Assembly (NCBI GenBank): GCA_900073065.1 | Contig: FJOG01000053.1 | Location: 20,294-80,771, forward strand | Source of the DNA: Phialocephala subalpina | Taxonomy: Eukaryota; Ascomycota; Leotiomycetes; Helotiales; Mollisiaceae | Direction: 5' to 3' | DNA: 60,478 nt | Part shown: in pieces, positions 32,474 through 43,573 of the stretch | Position numbering within the stretch: position 1 is the stretch's first letter | Layout of the letters: every line of letters begins with the position of its first letter | Translations under genes and position numbers: made by a program | The notes under the pieces: model-generated | Told to the model about the DNA's origin: nothing | Databases searched by the model: none | The model's input: only the letters and a program-made list of their open reading frames with translations

Positions 32474-34104
32474 ATGAGAATCTCAACCATTCTGCTGGCC
32501 GCAGTGTGCTCTACCCTGCCGTCTCTCACATTATGTATCGACAATGCAACAACACAAGCATGTAATTCTCTCAAACTCATATTTAATACAAAGCTCTTCT
32601 TTCCTGGAGATGCGAACTACACCTCGGAGAATGAGCGTTGGTTGCCCCGCACCCCCTTCCGATGATCCTCAATGACCTCAGCAGACTTCTGGACACCGAC
32701 CGATTACCTCTCACCCGCCTGCGTCTTCGCACCGGAGGGTGCAAGTGATGTCTCTGCAGCAGTCAAATTTCTGTCAAAATTAAGAGCTACCTTCGCGGTG
32801 AGAGGGGGCGGACACATGCCGATCCCTGGTTACGCGAACATAGATGGCGGGGTTCTGATTGGTCTCACAAACCTCAGACAGATACAGCTTTCAGAAGACA
32901 AGTCCTACGTCTCCATTGGGCCTGGTTTACGATGGGAAGAAGTATATGACTACCTTGAGCCATATGGACTGATTGCGCTGGGCGGACGAGTGGGAAGTGT
33001 TGGCGTACCTGGCCTTCTTCTCGGAGGCGGTATCTCGTTCTATTCGAACCAGTATGGGTTTGCTTCCGACAATGTGATCGCGTACGAGGTATGAAAAGAA
33101 TACAGAAGTATGCTTTCTCAACTCACTCTTGAAAGGTCGTGCTTGCCAGCGGTCAAATCGTTACCGCAAACTCAACCCAGTACTCAGACTTGTTTTGGGC
33201 ATTGAAAGGAGGCGGAAACAGCTTCGGAATCGTCACTCGCTTCGACCTCCTCACATACAGCTCTCCAACTATCTGCGCAGGAATCACGGAGATTCCATCG
33301 ACTGAAAAGGGCGCATTCTTGAGCGCGGTAGCCAATTTCGGACAATACGGAGATGCAGATTCAAAAGCAGCAGTCATACCTTCCATCTTCATGCTTGGCT
33401 CACTAAACTTGACTGTTTACACATCAGCTTTGTTCTACGACGGAACGAACTGCTCTCAATCAGCTCTCGCAAACTTCACCGCAATCCCCTCGATCATGAA
33501 CACTTATGGTTCTACGACGCTGGCTGCTTATGTCAAGGGAACCGATGCGTTGATCGCCGATGGTACGAGACAAGCCTTCAGGGTTATGTCCAGCTTCGCC
33601 AATGCCGAATCACTCGAAATTGTTCATGATACTTTCGTCGAGATGGTGACGACGGAAATTTGGAACATTACGGGGTTGCAAGCCAGTGTTGCTTTCCAGC
33701 CAGTAACCAGGAACTTCATCCAGCAAGGAATTTCGAAGGGTGGAAATCCCCAAGCGGTGGATCTTGAAAGCGCTCCGTACTTTTGTAAGTCATTTAAGCT
33801 GAAGCTTGGAAACGGACATTAACGATCCATAGGGATGGTCGAAAACTTCTCATGGACAGATTCTGCAGACGATGATAGAATATTCGCTTTCGCGGTTGAA
33901 GTGACAGCCGTGATCGAGGGGAAACTCGAAGCAGCTGGTCAAGCAGCGAAATACAAATACATGAACGATGCGGGTTTGGGACAGCAGATCTTCCAGAATT
34001 ATGGGCCTGGGAATCTTGTAAAGTTGAAGGCGATCCGTGCAAAGTACGATCCTTTCAATGTGTACACGGACTTGATGCCCGGAGGATGGAAGGTAGATGG
34101 GTAA
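32474..34104 (+). CDS. Secreted FAD-linked oxidase (FAD_binding_4/BBE type)
   Basis: Four exons: 32474-32636, 32685-33088, 33136-33784 and 33833-34104, giving 495 aa. A signal peptide (MRISTILLAAVCSTLPSLTLC) is followed by the PCMH FAD fold: YLSPACVFAPEGASDVSAAV, then FAVRGGGHMP whose His is the 8-alpha-FAD attachment site, then GVPGLLLGGGISFYS and WALKGGGNSFGIVTRFDL. The C-terminal YDPFNVYTDLMPGGWKV corresponds to the BBE end. Several NxT/S sites fit secretion. Relatives oxidise sugars, alcohols or alkaloid-like substrates with O2; this substrate is unknown. Confidence 0.88.
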
Positions 34105-34618
34105 AGATGCCCTATTTCAGTTATTGATTTTCATCTCTCATGCTACCAAAGAGAGTGCATCCCCGAGGAGAGTGTTCAAATGGACCCCTGGCATCTCGAC
34201 TGGTGGGCCCAGGCTGAATGCTTAACTGAAGGCTTAAATTTAGCGAAAGGGAGCTGAACGCTGAGCACCACTTGAAAAAGCCACAGCAGGGGATTGAATC
34301 CTCCCCTTTTCAAAACGGGAATATCACAATCTTATGCAACCATTCGGAGCAAGTGATAACCATGTTTCTCAAGCCACACTCGCTTAGCAGATCTTGGCGA
34401 TAGGCCACGAGAGCAGAGTTCCTGGTTGTTGAGCGATCCTGCGGTGCAACATGAACCCGTCATACATGGAATATGACCCGTACTTCGTTGTACGGGAGAG
34501 CCTTCCTCTCAGTCCAAAGGTTTAAGAAGATCTCATTTCAACGCCAAGCCCCTTCTTCGCATCTGGAGGCGATAAGTCGACGTCGTTCCAGTGGCGTACA
34601 GCGCTGAAGGTCGCGACA
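34105..34618. other. Intergenic; no supported gene
   Basis: No coding frame. A GGGGATTGAATCCTCCCC palindrome-like segment occurs near 34289-34306 but has no A box and is not called a tRNA. Confidence 0.5.
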
Positions 34619-36006
34619 ATGATTCTACAATTCGCTTCAATCTTACTTTTTAAATCTTTATCCGTATATGCGGCTCCTTGGGTAGTGACTAGCTATGTCC
34701 AAATCGATATTTCCGTATATACTGGATACACCAGCTCTGGCATCGGGACTAATCCAGGCGACACGCAATCAGGAACAACATACAGCTGGACCGACTTCAT
34801 CAGCCCAACTGGGACTGTAGCGCCCTCTGGACTTTCCACATTGACAACAACGAGTGGATACTCAGACGTGAATATTGTTGAGATAGTCCTCCCTTCAGGA
34901 GCTGGTTCTACCATCTCGCCGAGTTTTGGGGGCGACGACGGTGTGGTGACAGACTTCTACGTACCCGTCACCTATGAACCATTCACCACTTGCAAGAGTA
35001 AATGGAAGTTTGCGACAGAAGTACCCATCTCTGTACCGAGTCCAGTGCAACCACATCTCACGCCAATCACTGTTTCGACTTCGACGAGTAGCTACTCAGT
35101 GTCCGAGATCTTAACGACATTCACCAACTACTACACCACTGTATCTGCGCTTCTCAATCCGACCGATGTGCCAGACGATGCATACAAATCAGCATCCTCT
35201 GCATACCAGCCCGATGGAGTCTCACTTTGCGTGAGCCCCACCACGACAGCCATCGAAAATACCGCAACTGAAACGGTCTCATCATACGGAATATCTTGCG
35301 GGAAGGAAAATCCACAGTGCGAGGGATGCTCGTACTATATCGCGACTTGGTAAGCTATCTACCTTACTCTTGAAAACCCCGATTCTAACAGCAACAGTAT
35401 CGGAAATGGTTGCGGCCCAGCAGATTCAGGCACGTACTACGATTGCCCGGATGGCAAAAAGTACTGGATTACCGGCGGACCAGGAAGTAAGGCCTCGCAG
35501 CTTGCTTNNNNNNNNNNNNNNNNNNNNNNNNNNNNNNNNNNNNNNNNNNNNNNNNNNNNNNNNNNNNNNNNNNNNNNNNNNNNNNNNNNNNNNNNNNNNN
35601 NNNNNNNNNNNNNNNNNNNNNNNNNNNNNNNNNNNNNNNNNNNNNNNNNNNNNNNNNNNNNNNNNNNNNNNNNNNNNNNNNNNNNNNNNNNNNNNNNNNN
35701 NNNNNNNNNNNNNNNNNNNNNNNNNNNNNNNNNNNNNNNNNNNNNNNNNNNNNNNNNNNNNNNNNNNNNNNNNNNNNNNNNNNNNNNNNNNNNNNNNNNN
35801 NNNNNNNNNNNNNNNNNNNNNNNNNNNNNNNNNNNNNNNNNNNNNNNNNNNNNNNNNNNNNNNNNNNNNGGAAGATTGCAGCGCCTATTGCTTTTGTACT
35901 TGTGGTTATAGGATTTTGTGCTTTGAAAGCAAAGAGACGAGGTGGGCAGTCGTCTCCGCAGCCTGTACGGATCAATCTTAGAAGGCGAGCGCGGCAAAAT
36001 GGGTAG
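34619..36006 (+). CDS. Secreted/cell-surface Ser/Thr-rich protein with C-terminal membrane span, interrupted by N gap
   Basis: Exon 1 is 34619-35349, the intron 35350-35397, and exon 2 runs from 35398 into the N gap. A signal peptide (MILQFASILLFKSLSVYAA) precedes a Ser/Thr/Tyr-rich ectodomain of about 220 residues. A Cys-rich module (SCGKENPQCEGCSYYIATC, then IGNGCGPADSGTYYDCPDG) follows. After the gap the sequence resumes with a hydrophobic span (IAAPIAFVLVVIGFCAL) and a short basic tail ending at TAG 36004-36006. This topology suggests a type I surface protein or wall sensor. The frame across the gap is assumed, not seen. Confidence 0.65.
35508..35869. other. Assembly gap (362 N)
   Basis: An unresolved run of N inside the surface-protein gene; probably a Ser/Thr-rich repeat that did not assemble. 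Confidence 0.99.
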
Positions 36007-37006
36007 AAGCTTGACGCTAGGGTAAGAACGGGTAAGAGGCGCACTTATTTGAAGGTTAGTTCGATATATCTACTGGAAAAGAAGCCATGTACAAGCACTC
36101 GGTCCGAGAAGACAGAGGTAGGAGCCTAAGCTTCAGAAGCAAGAGAAGGAGAGCCTTGGCTTTTGAGCAGCGCTTTTAATCTCCCAGCCTTGCTTGGAGT
36201 TTCTCAGCCCCACTTTCTTTGAGCAAGAGCAGTCGTTGGCAAATCCTCAGAGACTTTGCTGCATGTAGTAATTCAGCCCAGCCTAGCCTTCCATATTGTC
36301 CAGCCAAGGCTGGGGGATTGAAATCGCTACCCCTTGAACCTGCCGACCTCAAAGTGCCGGACCCAGAGGGCGTTGCCAGACGGAGAAGATGACAAGCATG
36401 CTTTAAACTGGGATCATAAAGTCATAACCATCAAATCTATAGAAATGCGCTTAACTCTAGGCCTCCATGACCGCCAGCTTTTCCTTAATGTCCAAAAGTG
36501 GCATGTGACGAGAGCTACAATTCGGTGCCCGAACTTCTGTCTAACATTCTAGATAAAAGTAAATTGACCTACGTCAGCTGGGACATCAGACGAAAGCTAT
36601 GAATGCTGAAGGAACGCGATGTCCAATTCACCTTGTGGTCGCGAAAGATTCCAAATCCTCAGGAAATTCCAGATTTTGAACCAAACAGCGCGCAAGAAAA
36701 CGTTAATAGCTTAGGTAGCCGAGAGCCCGACTTCAGATTCTTCGCAAATTCATCAAGATGGGGGCGCAACTCCTTGTGGGTTTCTTGGCAATGGCTACGA
36801 TATTATTGAAGGCTGGGATGGCATTCGCAAAGATCTTCTCCGACACTGATTGGCTCCTCGCTAGCGCTCCCCGCAAAAAAGTTCCCAGCCTCGCGCCGCC
36901 AAATTCCAACCCGCAGAGAATATTTCTCGAAGCTCCTCGACCTTGCGCAACTCCCACACAACAAAGACCAATTCCCATATCTACATCTTCATACTACTCC
37001 GCCAAC
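36007..37006. other. Intergenic; no supported gene
   Basis: The frame of the downstream gene is open back to 36758, but the extra part is leader-like and begins with a different context. Otherwise nothing is seen. Confidence 0.5.
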
Positions 37007-38385
37007 ATGGGGAAAGGCAAAGGAAAGAAGTCTCGTGTAGACAACCCGAAGAAAAAGAAGGAGCCAAAGATCAAAGGCCTCCCGAACACCAAGCCACCGA
37101 ATCCAACCAAAGTCGCAAACAAGCTCGCACACAAGAAGAAGAAAGCCGCACGACTCGAAGAGCTCAAGGAAGCGATACGAAAAGATCCCAGTCTCATCAA
37201 ACCTTTTGCGACGCCTATGCAGAGGACTGCGCCGTTCATGAAGAATCCCAATGCTGCGAAATGGCCGGCGCTGTTCAAGAGACAGTTGGGATTGATTGAG
37301 ATGCATATCGATAGTTTGACGCGCATTATGAATGCGATGAGGAATGATGGTGATTCTATGAGCGCGGAGGATAAATTAGACTGGGAGCTTGGGGAGAGGG
37401 GAAATTGGAGGGCGATTTGCGGGATGATGGATAGGGCGAGACTGGTGCTGTCGCAGACCAAGGAGGCTGCGCAGGGTGTTGTAAGTTTTGCATTCCTATA
37501 GTAGAGGTCGATTTGAGGCTAATTGTCTATGTGCAGCTCCCCGAAGACAGATTGCGCGACAAGAAGAAGCTTGGAGTTGTGGGCACTGAATTCGAACCTC
37601 TTGTACCAAAACTTGACGAGAAAGCTAGAGCGATGGGATACGATCCGAAAGGGAAAGGAGCTCTTGGAAGAAGCATGGATTACTTGGATCAAGAAGGCAA
37701 ATCCCTAGACCAAGACGGCGACACCGACATGTCAGATGCGTCCGAATCCTCCTCAGATGAGTCGGACTCTGATGATGATGTTGCTACGGGAGCGGATTAC
37801 ATTGGGCTGGACATTGGCAGCAGGAAGAAGCAGAAGAAGGATCATACCATTGAAACAACGAACGGGGCCGCCCCAAATCCATTCTTCGTCGTCGACACAG
37901 AACCCACACCCGTCAACCTGAACACCGCCCCCAATGCAGCCGAACAAGCCAGCGAACGCCTCTCAAACAGAAAGCGAAAGCAAATGGAGAAGGACGAGGC
38001 AGCCGCAGCCCGGCTAGCAAAGAGAATGGCCAAGAAAGCTGCGTATGAAGCTGAAAAAGCCGCCGCTGCACAAGCTACTGAAGAATCTGCGAAAGAGCCT
38101 TCGAGTCCAGGAGTTGATTTCAGAGAACTTGAGGCGAAGCTACAAGCTGAGATTGATGATGGTACGAGGGCACAACAAGAGGCAGAGGCTCAAGAAGCAG
38201 AGGCTGCAGCAAAGACAGCGAAGAAGAAGCGGAGACGGAGTAGTGAGGGAGGGGAGGAGGTTGTGAAGAAGGTGAAGAAGGAGAAGAAGGAGAAGAAAAA
38301 GCGGAAAGCTGATGATGATGTGGAGGAGGAGGAAGATAGTGGGAAGAAGAAGAAGAGGAAGCATAGAGATTCGGATTCTGATTGA
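37007..38385 (+). CDS. Lysine-rich, probably nuclear/nucleolar protein, 440 aa
   Basis: Exon 1 is 37007-37480, the intron 37481-37536 and exon 2 37537-38385. The start at 37007 (CCAACATGG) opens MGKGKGKKSRVDNPKKKKEPK, a basic nuclear or nucleolar signal. Residues 45-210 look globular and conserved (KWPALFKRQLGLIEMHIDSL; DWELGERGNWRAICGMMDRA). An acidic Ser patch (SDASESSSDESDSDDD) follows. The final 150 residues are Ala/Lys/Glu-rich coiled coil ending in Lys-rich blocks. This composition is typical of ribosome-biogenesis or chromatin factors. I do not recognise the family, so the role is inference. Confidence 0.75.
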
Positions 38386-38626
38386 GGTCTGGGTGAGACT
38401 GGGATGGCAGACATATCTGGACTGCATTACTTTGCTGGAGTTGATGATACCACAGAATTTCATTTGTTTGGGATGGAGTAGGAGGCTGAGATGGATAGCA
38501 TAGCATTGTTGGAGTACAAAATACATCCAGACACAACTCTTCTTGGTCAAAGAAAGCCGACAGCAGGAGAGCCAAAAGAGATTGGCAGGTCGGGCATCCC
38601 CCCTAACCGATCCAAAAAAAAAAGTT

Positions 38627-38717
38627 AGGCCTCACTAGGAATCGAACCAAGATCTCCGGAACTATGATTCTTGCGAAAATCAGAATCCGACGTGCTGAAC
38701 CATTACACCATGTAGCC
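38627..38717 (-). tRNA. tRNA-Gln(CTG) with 18-nt intron
   Basis: The minus-strand 5' end is at 38717: GGCTACA-TG-GTGT...GCAC-G-TCGGA-TTCTGA, then an intron at 38679-38662, then T-TCCGG. The anticodon stem TCGGA/TCCGG pairs, U33 is present and the anticodon is CTG. The T arm CTTGG-TTCGATT-CCTAG has one T-T mismatch and the acceptor has one A-A mismatch (GGCTACA/TGAGGCC). These could reduce function or be tolerated. A T-run terminator lies at 38614-38623 on the plus strand (A-run). Confidence 0.8.
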
Positions 38718-38744
38718 GTTTGTATGATTGCTTGTGAAAGGGTT

Positions 38745-38760
38745 CTTATTTAAATCTATA
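38745..38760 (-). promoter_or_regulatory. Upstream tRNA element (TATAGATTTAAATAAG)
   Basis: Exact consensus copy on the minus strand, ending 27 bp before tRNA-Gln. Confidence 0.65.
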
Positions 38761-39125
38761 AGGGTCTCTATGCTCGTCTAAGCGAAAGGATGGTCCACCC
38801 AGCTCCCCGTGTGAGTCACTGAAATTGGTGTCAGTAAGTCTTGCAAATGTCGGTACACTTGACTTCAGTATGGAGATTTCATTTATTCTTTTGCCGGAAC
38901 TGCCCTGCTGCATCTGATGCGCCTCCCTGGTATCTTACAGTATTTATGTACAGTTCTCGTATTGACTTCTAGATGTACAGCCCATTGTCATGCCCCAAAT
39001 CACAACCTCTCGCACCATACAAATGTTCAGACAGCTACATCCTTCTCCGCATCGAATACCTTCGAGTCTGTCAACAATAGGCGAGAGTAGATTCCGGAGG
39101 TGTTCTCCCAGTCGACCAGTCCAGC

Positions 39126-39794
39126 CTACCGCTTCTTCTCCTCGGTCTTCTTTTCTGCCACAACCTTCTCATCAATCTCCTTAACCTCCTCATTCTTATC
39201 TTTCCCCCAATTCCACACCTCCCAGATCTGATCCATAATCAACCCACCATATCCCCTCCCCTCATCCAACGCCTCCTTCTCCCTCTGATCCCTTTTAACC
39301 TTCCAATCCTCACCCTCCTCTCCCATCCAAAGCTTCTCTAGTAAACCCCTCTCCACCCTCTCCTTCTCTTCCTGTTCCCTCTTCCTCTCAACCTCCGCCA
39401 ATACACCTCCCGGCTCTCCACTCTTCACCTCTTCCCTCCCTAAACTCCTCCCAAAACCCCCCTTCATCTGCTGATCCCTCCACTCCTTCTCCTCCTTCAA
39501 CCTCTTCTGCATCTCCAGCGCCTTAGGCGGTAATCCACTATCTGCGAACGTATTCGCGCGATTTTGTATCCGTTGTAACATCGATATGCCGGTTAATTCC
39601 CTGCTAACTTGGTTTCCGCCGTAGAATGTGCCGCCGAGGAGAGCGAGGGTGTAGATGTCTAGTTTTCGGGGCGGGATGAGGATTATGATGGGACAAACGA
39701 AGAGAGCGCCATAGGAGACCCAGCGGAGGATGTCGTCGCGGGAGGGGGCGGGATTGCTGGTTGAAGGTGGTTTTTGGGGCGTTGTTGTCGCCAT
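39126..39794 (-). CDS. Conserved fungal membrane protein, 222 aa
   Basis: A single exon from ATG 39794. A Thr/Pro/Ser-rich N-terminus (1-20) is followed by ILRWVSYGALFVCPIIILIPPRKLDIYTLALLGGTFYGGN, two membrane segments joined by PPRKLD. The remaining 150 residues are a charged helical cytosolic tail with a Trp-rich element (LIMDQIWEVWNWGKDKNEE). Similar fungal proteins are often labelled rhomboid family membrane protein in databases, but no Ser-His dyad is visible and the label looks wrong. Function is unknown. Confidence 0.75.
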   Translation of the reverse strand: MATTTPQKPPSTSNPAPSRDDILRWVSYGALFVCPIIILIPPRKLDIYTLALLGGTFYGGNQVSRELTGISMLQRIQNRANTFADSGLPPKALEMQKRLKEEKEWRDQQMKGGFGRSLGREEVKSGEPGGVLAEVERKREQEEKERVERGLLEKLWMGEEGEDWKVKRDQREKEALDEGRGYGGLIMDQIWEVWNWGKDKNEEVKEIDEKVVAEKKTEEKKR

Positions 39795-40063
39795 TGTGAG
39801 ATGTGTGCAGCTGGGGAGGCGAGGACTAATTTGATGAAGGGGGGGTGTTCAAATCGCATGCAGTAATCGCGATGCTCGAAATTCCTTGTCTGCACTATCG
39901 TCGTGAATTAAACGCTGTTATGATTGCAGCTGAAAGGCTTGTTCTCAAGCTTGAAGACATCACCAAAAAGTTTACGGTGGATCCCTGCGCGGGCCGACGT
40001 TTCCCCAATTATCCTAGCCCGATTCCTTGGGGGGCTGGAATGGGTCGCTTGTGCTGCTAGCCG

Positions 40064-40079
40064 TATAGATATAAATAAG
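40064..40079 (+). promoter_or_regulatory. Upstream tRNA element (TATAGATATAAATAAG)
   Basis: One difference from the 16-bp consensus; ends 18 bp before tRNA-Ser, closer than at the other four genes. Confidence 0.6.
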
Positions 40080-40097
40080 AAATTTCTTAGTCATATG

Positions 40098-40197
40098 TCG
40101 AGTTGCCAGAGTGGTTAATGGGTATGACTCGAACGTCCTCGGACAAATAGATATCATATGGTTTCGGCCGCGTAGGTTCAAATCCTGCACTCGACGT
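40098..40197 (+). tRNA. tRNA-Ser(CGA) with 19-nt intron
   Basis: Acceptor GTCGAGT/ACTCGAC is perfect. The A box is TGCCAGAGTGG. The anticodon arm TATGA-CTCGAA, intron 40135-40153, A-TCATA pairs perfectly with U33 and anticodon CGA. A long variable arm (TGGTTTCGGCCGC) and T arm GTAGG-TTCAAAT-CCTGC follow, as expected for a class II tRNA. A short T-run follows at about 40199-40205. Confidence 0.9.
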
Positions 40198-41058
40198 CTC
40201 TTTTGCATCTCTAGACAAAGGGGATGCTGTTCTTATGGTCCGGGATATCGTGGTTGTGGTGGAGTAGGGGTGTTTTTTTTTTTGGGAGTGTTGTGGCTGA
40301 TATGTGGCTAGGCGTTGAAATGAAGCTAAGCGAAAAAGCTTAAAGTTGAACTTCGACCTCATCGCAACTTCCTCTTCCTTCGTGCATGATATATAAAATT
40401 GTTTCGGCAAGAGCGTTCATTTCTTTTTTGTCAGTAGCTACTTCCTCCCCCCTCTACCGAGGCTCGCGGCCACAATGCAGACAAAGCGATTCTTTCAACA
40501 AAGGTACCTCTGTGCCCTCAATGTGGTCAAGTACCCAACCCAATATGCCTCCGCAGAGAAAGCAAAACAGCGGATGGGAATGAATCGTTGCCTTCTGCTA
40601 CCCCCTTTCCAGGTGAGCCTTTGTACCTGTACTTGACGATGTTTGGTGTCCTCTTTGCCCATGGTCTCGAGAGGCTGCAACAACTTGCCATTTTCAAACT
40701 TCTTTCGGCAATTCAATTCTCAAGAAGGCTGATTGGCTCAGCAGCTTCAAATCTGGAGAGTCAAGAGCTTCATTAGATGGCCACGGCATGAAGCTTGTAA
40801 CACGATCCGTCCCAGAGAGGCAAATTTCCCCTTGTGCTTCATCACGTGCCTCAATCCGAGGAATCCTTATCCGGCGGCCGCTCCCGTCTCTTCCCCTCTC
40901 TGCCCCTCCATTTCTGTTACGAAATACCTCTCTCTTATTTCACCTTATAATTCTCCGGAACTCAAAACTAACATTTTCAAACTGCTCTGCTCTGCTCTGC
41001 TACATAATTTCTTCCAATTTTTCCACCCCAAGTTCCTCACCTGGCACAGTAACTCAAG
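40198..41058. other. Intergenic; no supported gene
   Basis: Only unconvincing overlapping frames; this includes the promoter of the VOC-family gene. Confidence 0.5.
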
Positions 41059-41615
41059 ATGGGTCTCATTACCGGTATCGCTCACGTGAACGTAACAGTC
41101 CCACCTGGAACTCTAGAACAAGCAGCAAAGTTCTACGGGGAAACGCTAGGTCTGACACGAGCCCCAGTTCCAGCCCTTCAAAAAGAAACTCTCGCATGGT
41201 ATATCCTCTTTTCCATCCCACTCTTGACCTTTACACAACAAAATTTGCAGTCACACAAGCTGACTCATCCCAGGTTCGACATCACACCAGGAGGACAACA
41301 AATCCACGTCTCATCCCACTCTACAGAAGGAACCACAACGAATGACTTCAAAGCGAGCAGACATCCTTGTTTTAAGCTGGGTTCGAGGGAGGAGTTGCAG
41401 GAGTTGAGGGAGAGGATTTGGAAGCACTTTGAGAGTAAGAGTGAAGGGAGTCCGAGTGAGGCTGATAAACCTGGGGAGGAAGCTAGTGGTATGTTTGCTT
41501 GTTGATGTGATGAAATGTTCAATTGCTGACAGTTGCAGGTGCCAAGGGTGTGGAGTATCCTACAAGGTTCTTTGCTCGAGATTATGCAGGAAACAGATTG
41601 GAGTTCAGTCTATGA
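41059..41615 (+). CDS. VOC/glyoxalase-like superfamily protein, 143 aa
   Basis: Three exons: 41059-41198, 41274-41488 and 41539-41615. The N-terminus MGLITGIAHVNVTVPPGTLEQAAKFYGETLGL is the classic beta-alpha-beta start of the vicinal oxygen chelate fold, with a metal-type His in AHVNV. QQIHVSSH and the C-terminal FARDYAGNRLEFSL (Glu ligand) match strand ends of the same fold. It is a single-domain protein that would dimerise. The substrate is unknown; glyoxalase or dioxygenase activity is possible. Its last nine codons are copied in the tandem duplication that follows. Confidence 0.8.
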
Positions 41616-42089
41616 ATGCCGGAAAATGTACTCTAAACAATTGTTGTGTACAAGGCTGCTCAACTGGTAGTCTTGTTATCAAATGCGTCCAATCACAGAC
41701 CTCTTACAAGGCTTAACCCGCCATCTAGATCTTCATTCAATACATGGTTGACTAGAATTTCAGAAAGATAAAAATCAAAAGGCTCCTGTCCAGCTCAGAC
41801 ATTTGAAATACTCTATCTCAATCTCCGCTAAAAATCAATGAAACAGATTGGAGTTCAGTCTATGAATGCCGGAAAATGTACTCTAAACAATTGTTGTGTA
41901 CAAGGCTGCTCAACTGGTAGTCTTGTTATCAAATGCGTCCAATCACAGACCTCTTACAAGGCTTAACCCGCCATCTAGATCTTCATTCAATACATGGTTG
42001 ACTAGAATTTCAGAAAGATAAAAATCAAAAGGCTCCTGTCCAGCTCAGACATTTGAAATACTCTATCTCAATCTCCGCTAAAAATCAAT
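41590..42089. repeat. Perfect direct tandem duplication, 2 x 250 bp
   Basis: The block 41590-41839 is repeated base for base at 41840-42089. It includes the last codons and stop of the VOC gene plus its 3' region. Identity appears complete over 250 bp, so the duplication is either very recent or an assembly artefact. Confidence 0.9.
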
Positions 42090-42154
42090 ACCCCGTCTTC
42101 CGCCGTATATCCCTTCTCATGTTTCTCGAATTCCAACATACCAGGCGGTGTTTC

Positions 42155-42479
42155 TTAGTATAATTTCAAGCGTTCTTCAGCAGTTGCTTTCCAAGTGTGG
42201 TACTTTCTGTCGTATACCTGACACGTGCGGAGTTTCTCACCGCAAGTGGCGGTCTTCCACGTCCACTGGTCAGATCGATCCTTGACGATGTCGATTCCGC
42301 TCGTAAGGTCCAGGTCATTCGCATGCGGCATGGCGCTCTCGTTCGAAGGTGATGGCAATGGGGTTGATGGGCCTGAAATTGTCCCAAGTCAAGCTGTCGA
42401 TGTTCTTGCGTATGGTGTACCAGATTGCCGCGCGATTATTGGGAGCAGTCCATTGGACGTCAAATCGATCGTGTTGTAG
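42155..42479 (-). pseudogene. Broken member of the RDRF-WTGP small-protein family, copy 1
   Basis: The minus strand reads QHDRFDVQWTAPNNRAAIWY and then hits a stop; a shifted frame continues ...DLTSGIDIVKD and WKTATCGEKLRTC. Both parts align with the two plus-strand copies at 42.9 and 44.0 kb (RDRFDVHWTGPGDRDAVEY; WKTATRREKLRTN). A frameshift near 42330 breaks the gene. Confidence 0.55.
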
Positions 42480-42900
42480 ATTTGCCGTAGTGTCTATAGG
42501 CTGAGTATCTCAATGTCCAAGATATAGGAACTTTTCAGGTGAGAGGTCCGTTATTTATGCTTCTCAATCTTCTTGGCGTCTAAGTAGCTTACTGACGTGG
42601 TCCTCGATCCGACTAGACGAGAGTTTCAACCCTTATATCCTTATTTTTCTCCGACATAGTTCTTACAAATACTCAGCGTACACACAATCATCCGAAGAGT
42701 TTCTAAAGAGACAAGATTGCTAAGTTCCGTTCCTGGGATCCTTGTACGCTCTGCCTTACAAGCAAAGAATTTTTGTGAAAATGTTATGCTAAATAGCCAC
42801 TCAAAGGTCTCTTACCGGGTTCCATGCATTGAAAGAGTGTAGACTCAATAATCAAAGCACCTTGTTGTAGGTCGATTCTCTTTCAAGGCTATTTCAATCA

Positions 42901-43573
42901 ATGGCTAGTGAAATAGTATATGAGAGTTGGCCACTAACCAGCTTTTCGTTTGCTCTGGTGTTCAGCTCCTTCCGGAGGCTCGTCAGGAGTAGACTAAACT
43001 TCCCCCAAGTTCCGTCCGAGTCATTTGTCATCCATTCACCCTCTGGGTGTTCTGGCAAAATCATGCCTCTAAGCCGAGATCGATTCGATGTCCATTGGAC
43101 TGGACCAGGAGACAGAGACGCCGTCGAGTATGCAATGCAGAACAACCTGAGCTATGAAATTGTCGGCCGAGGTAAATACAGCCGCACATCGTTTGGCCAC
43201 ATCTACATGTTTCAAGGTCCCACGGATATGGAAGCACTACGACTCGCGAATGAAAAATCGAACGCCGAGGAGAAATCTCGTCATGCTGTAGATCCCGACA
43301 TTGATACAGGACACACGGGAATACCCACTTTCTGGAAGACTGCTACCCGTAGAGAGAAGTTGCGTACCAATCGTCACCATCACTTGAGATACACGGCACA
43401 GTTGGAGGAAGTGAAGAGAAGGGTCTAGGCATTGGAAGCTAGGTTGAGGAGAAAGAAGAATGCAAAGACTGCTTCGGTTGGAACAGACCAACATCTTTGC
43501 CCAGTTGAATCAGAGCTTTCAAGACTTGAGCCTGGATGATGGACCATTGTTGCGTCAAGCTATGGGCTTGTAG
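42901..43573 (+). pseudogene. Broken member of the RDRF-WTGP small-protein family, copy 2
   Basis: The family part starts at MPLSRDRFDVHWTGPGDRDA (ATG 43063; an upstream ATG at 42901 is in frame). It continues through HIYMFQGPTDMEALRLANEK, then a coiled-coil region that meets TAG 43426-43428 in VKRRV*ALEARL. One C-to-T change from CAG would explain the stop. Further on, IFAQLNQSFQDLS in another frame resembles LLVAKLNQMVEDE of copy 3, so a frameshift is also present. Function is unknown. Confidence 0.5.

Noticed and set aside
34289..34306. B-box-like palindrome as a tRNA gene
   Set aside because: No acceptor pairing, D arm or A box surrounds it and it lacks the upstream element shared by the other tRNAs.
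35437..36044. Minus-strand frames spanning the N gap
   Set aside because: They are open only because N codons contain no stops; the flanking real residues have no resemblance to a protein family.
36758..37006. N-terminal extension of the lysine-rich protein
   Set aside because: The extra 83 residues are hydrophobic then Pro-rich leader-like sequence. The internal start at 37007 has a better context and begins the basic conserved region.
38120..38575. Long minus-strand Leu/Ser-rich open frames opposite the lysine-rich gene
   Set aside because: They are antisense shadows of Lys/Glu codons and carry no independent coding signal.
39126..39794. Small membrane protein as a rhomboid protease
   Set aside because: There is no GxSG or catalytic His in a membrane span and only two spans; the database label commonly given to this family is not supported.
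40788..41345. 185-codon plus-strand frame overlapping the VOC gene
   Set aside because: It is out of frame with the conserved VOC exons and Ser/Arg-rich, as expected of a shadow frame.
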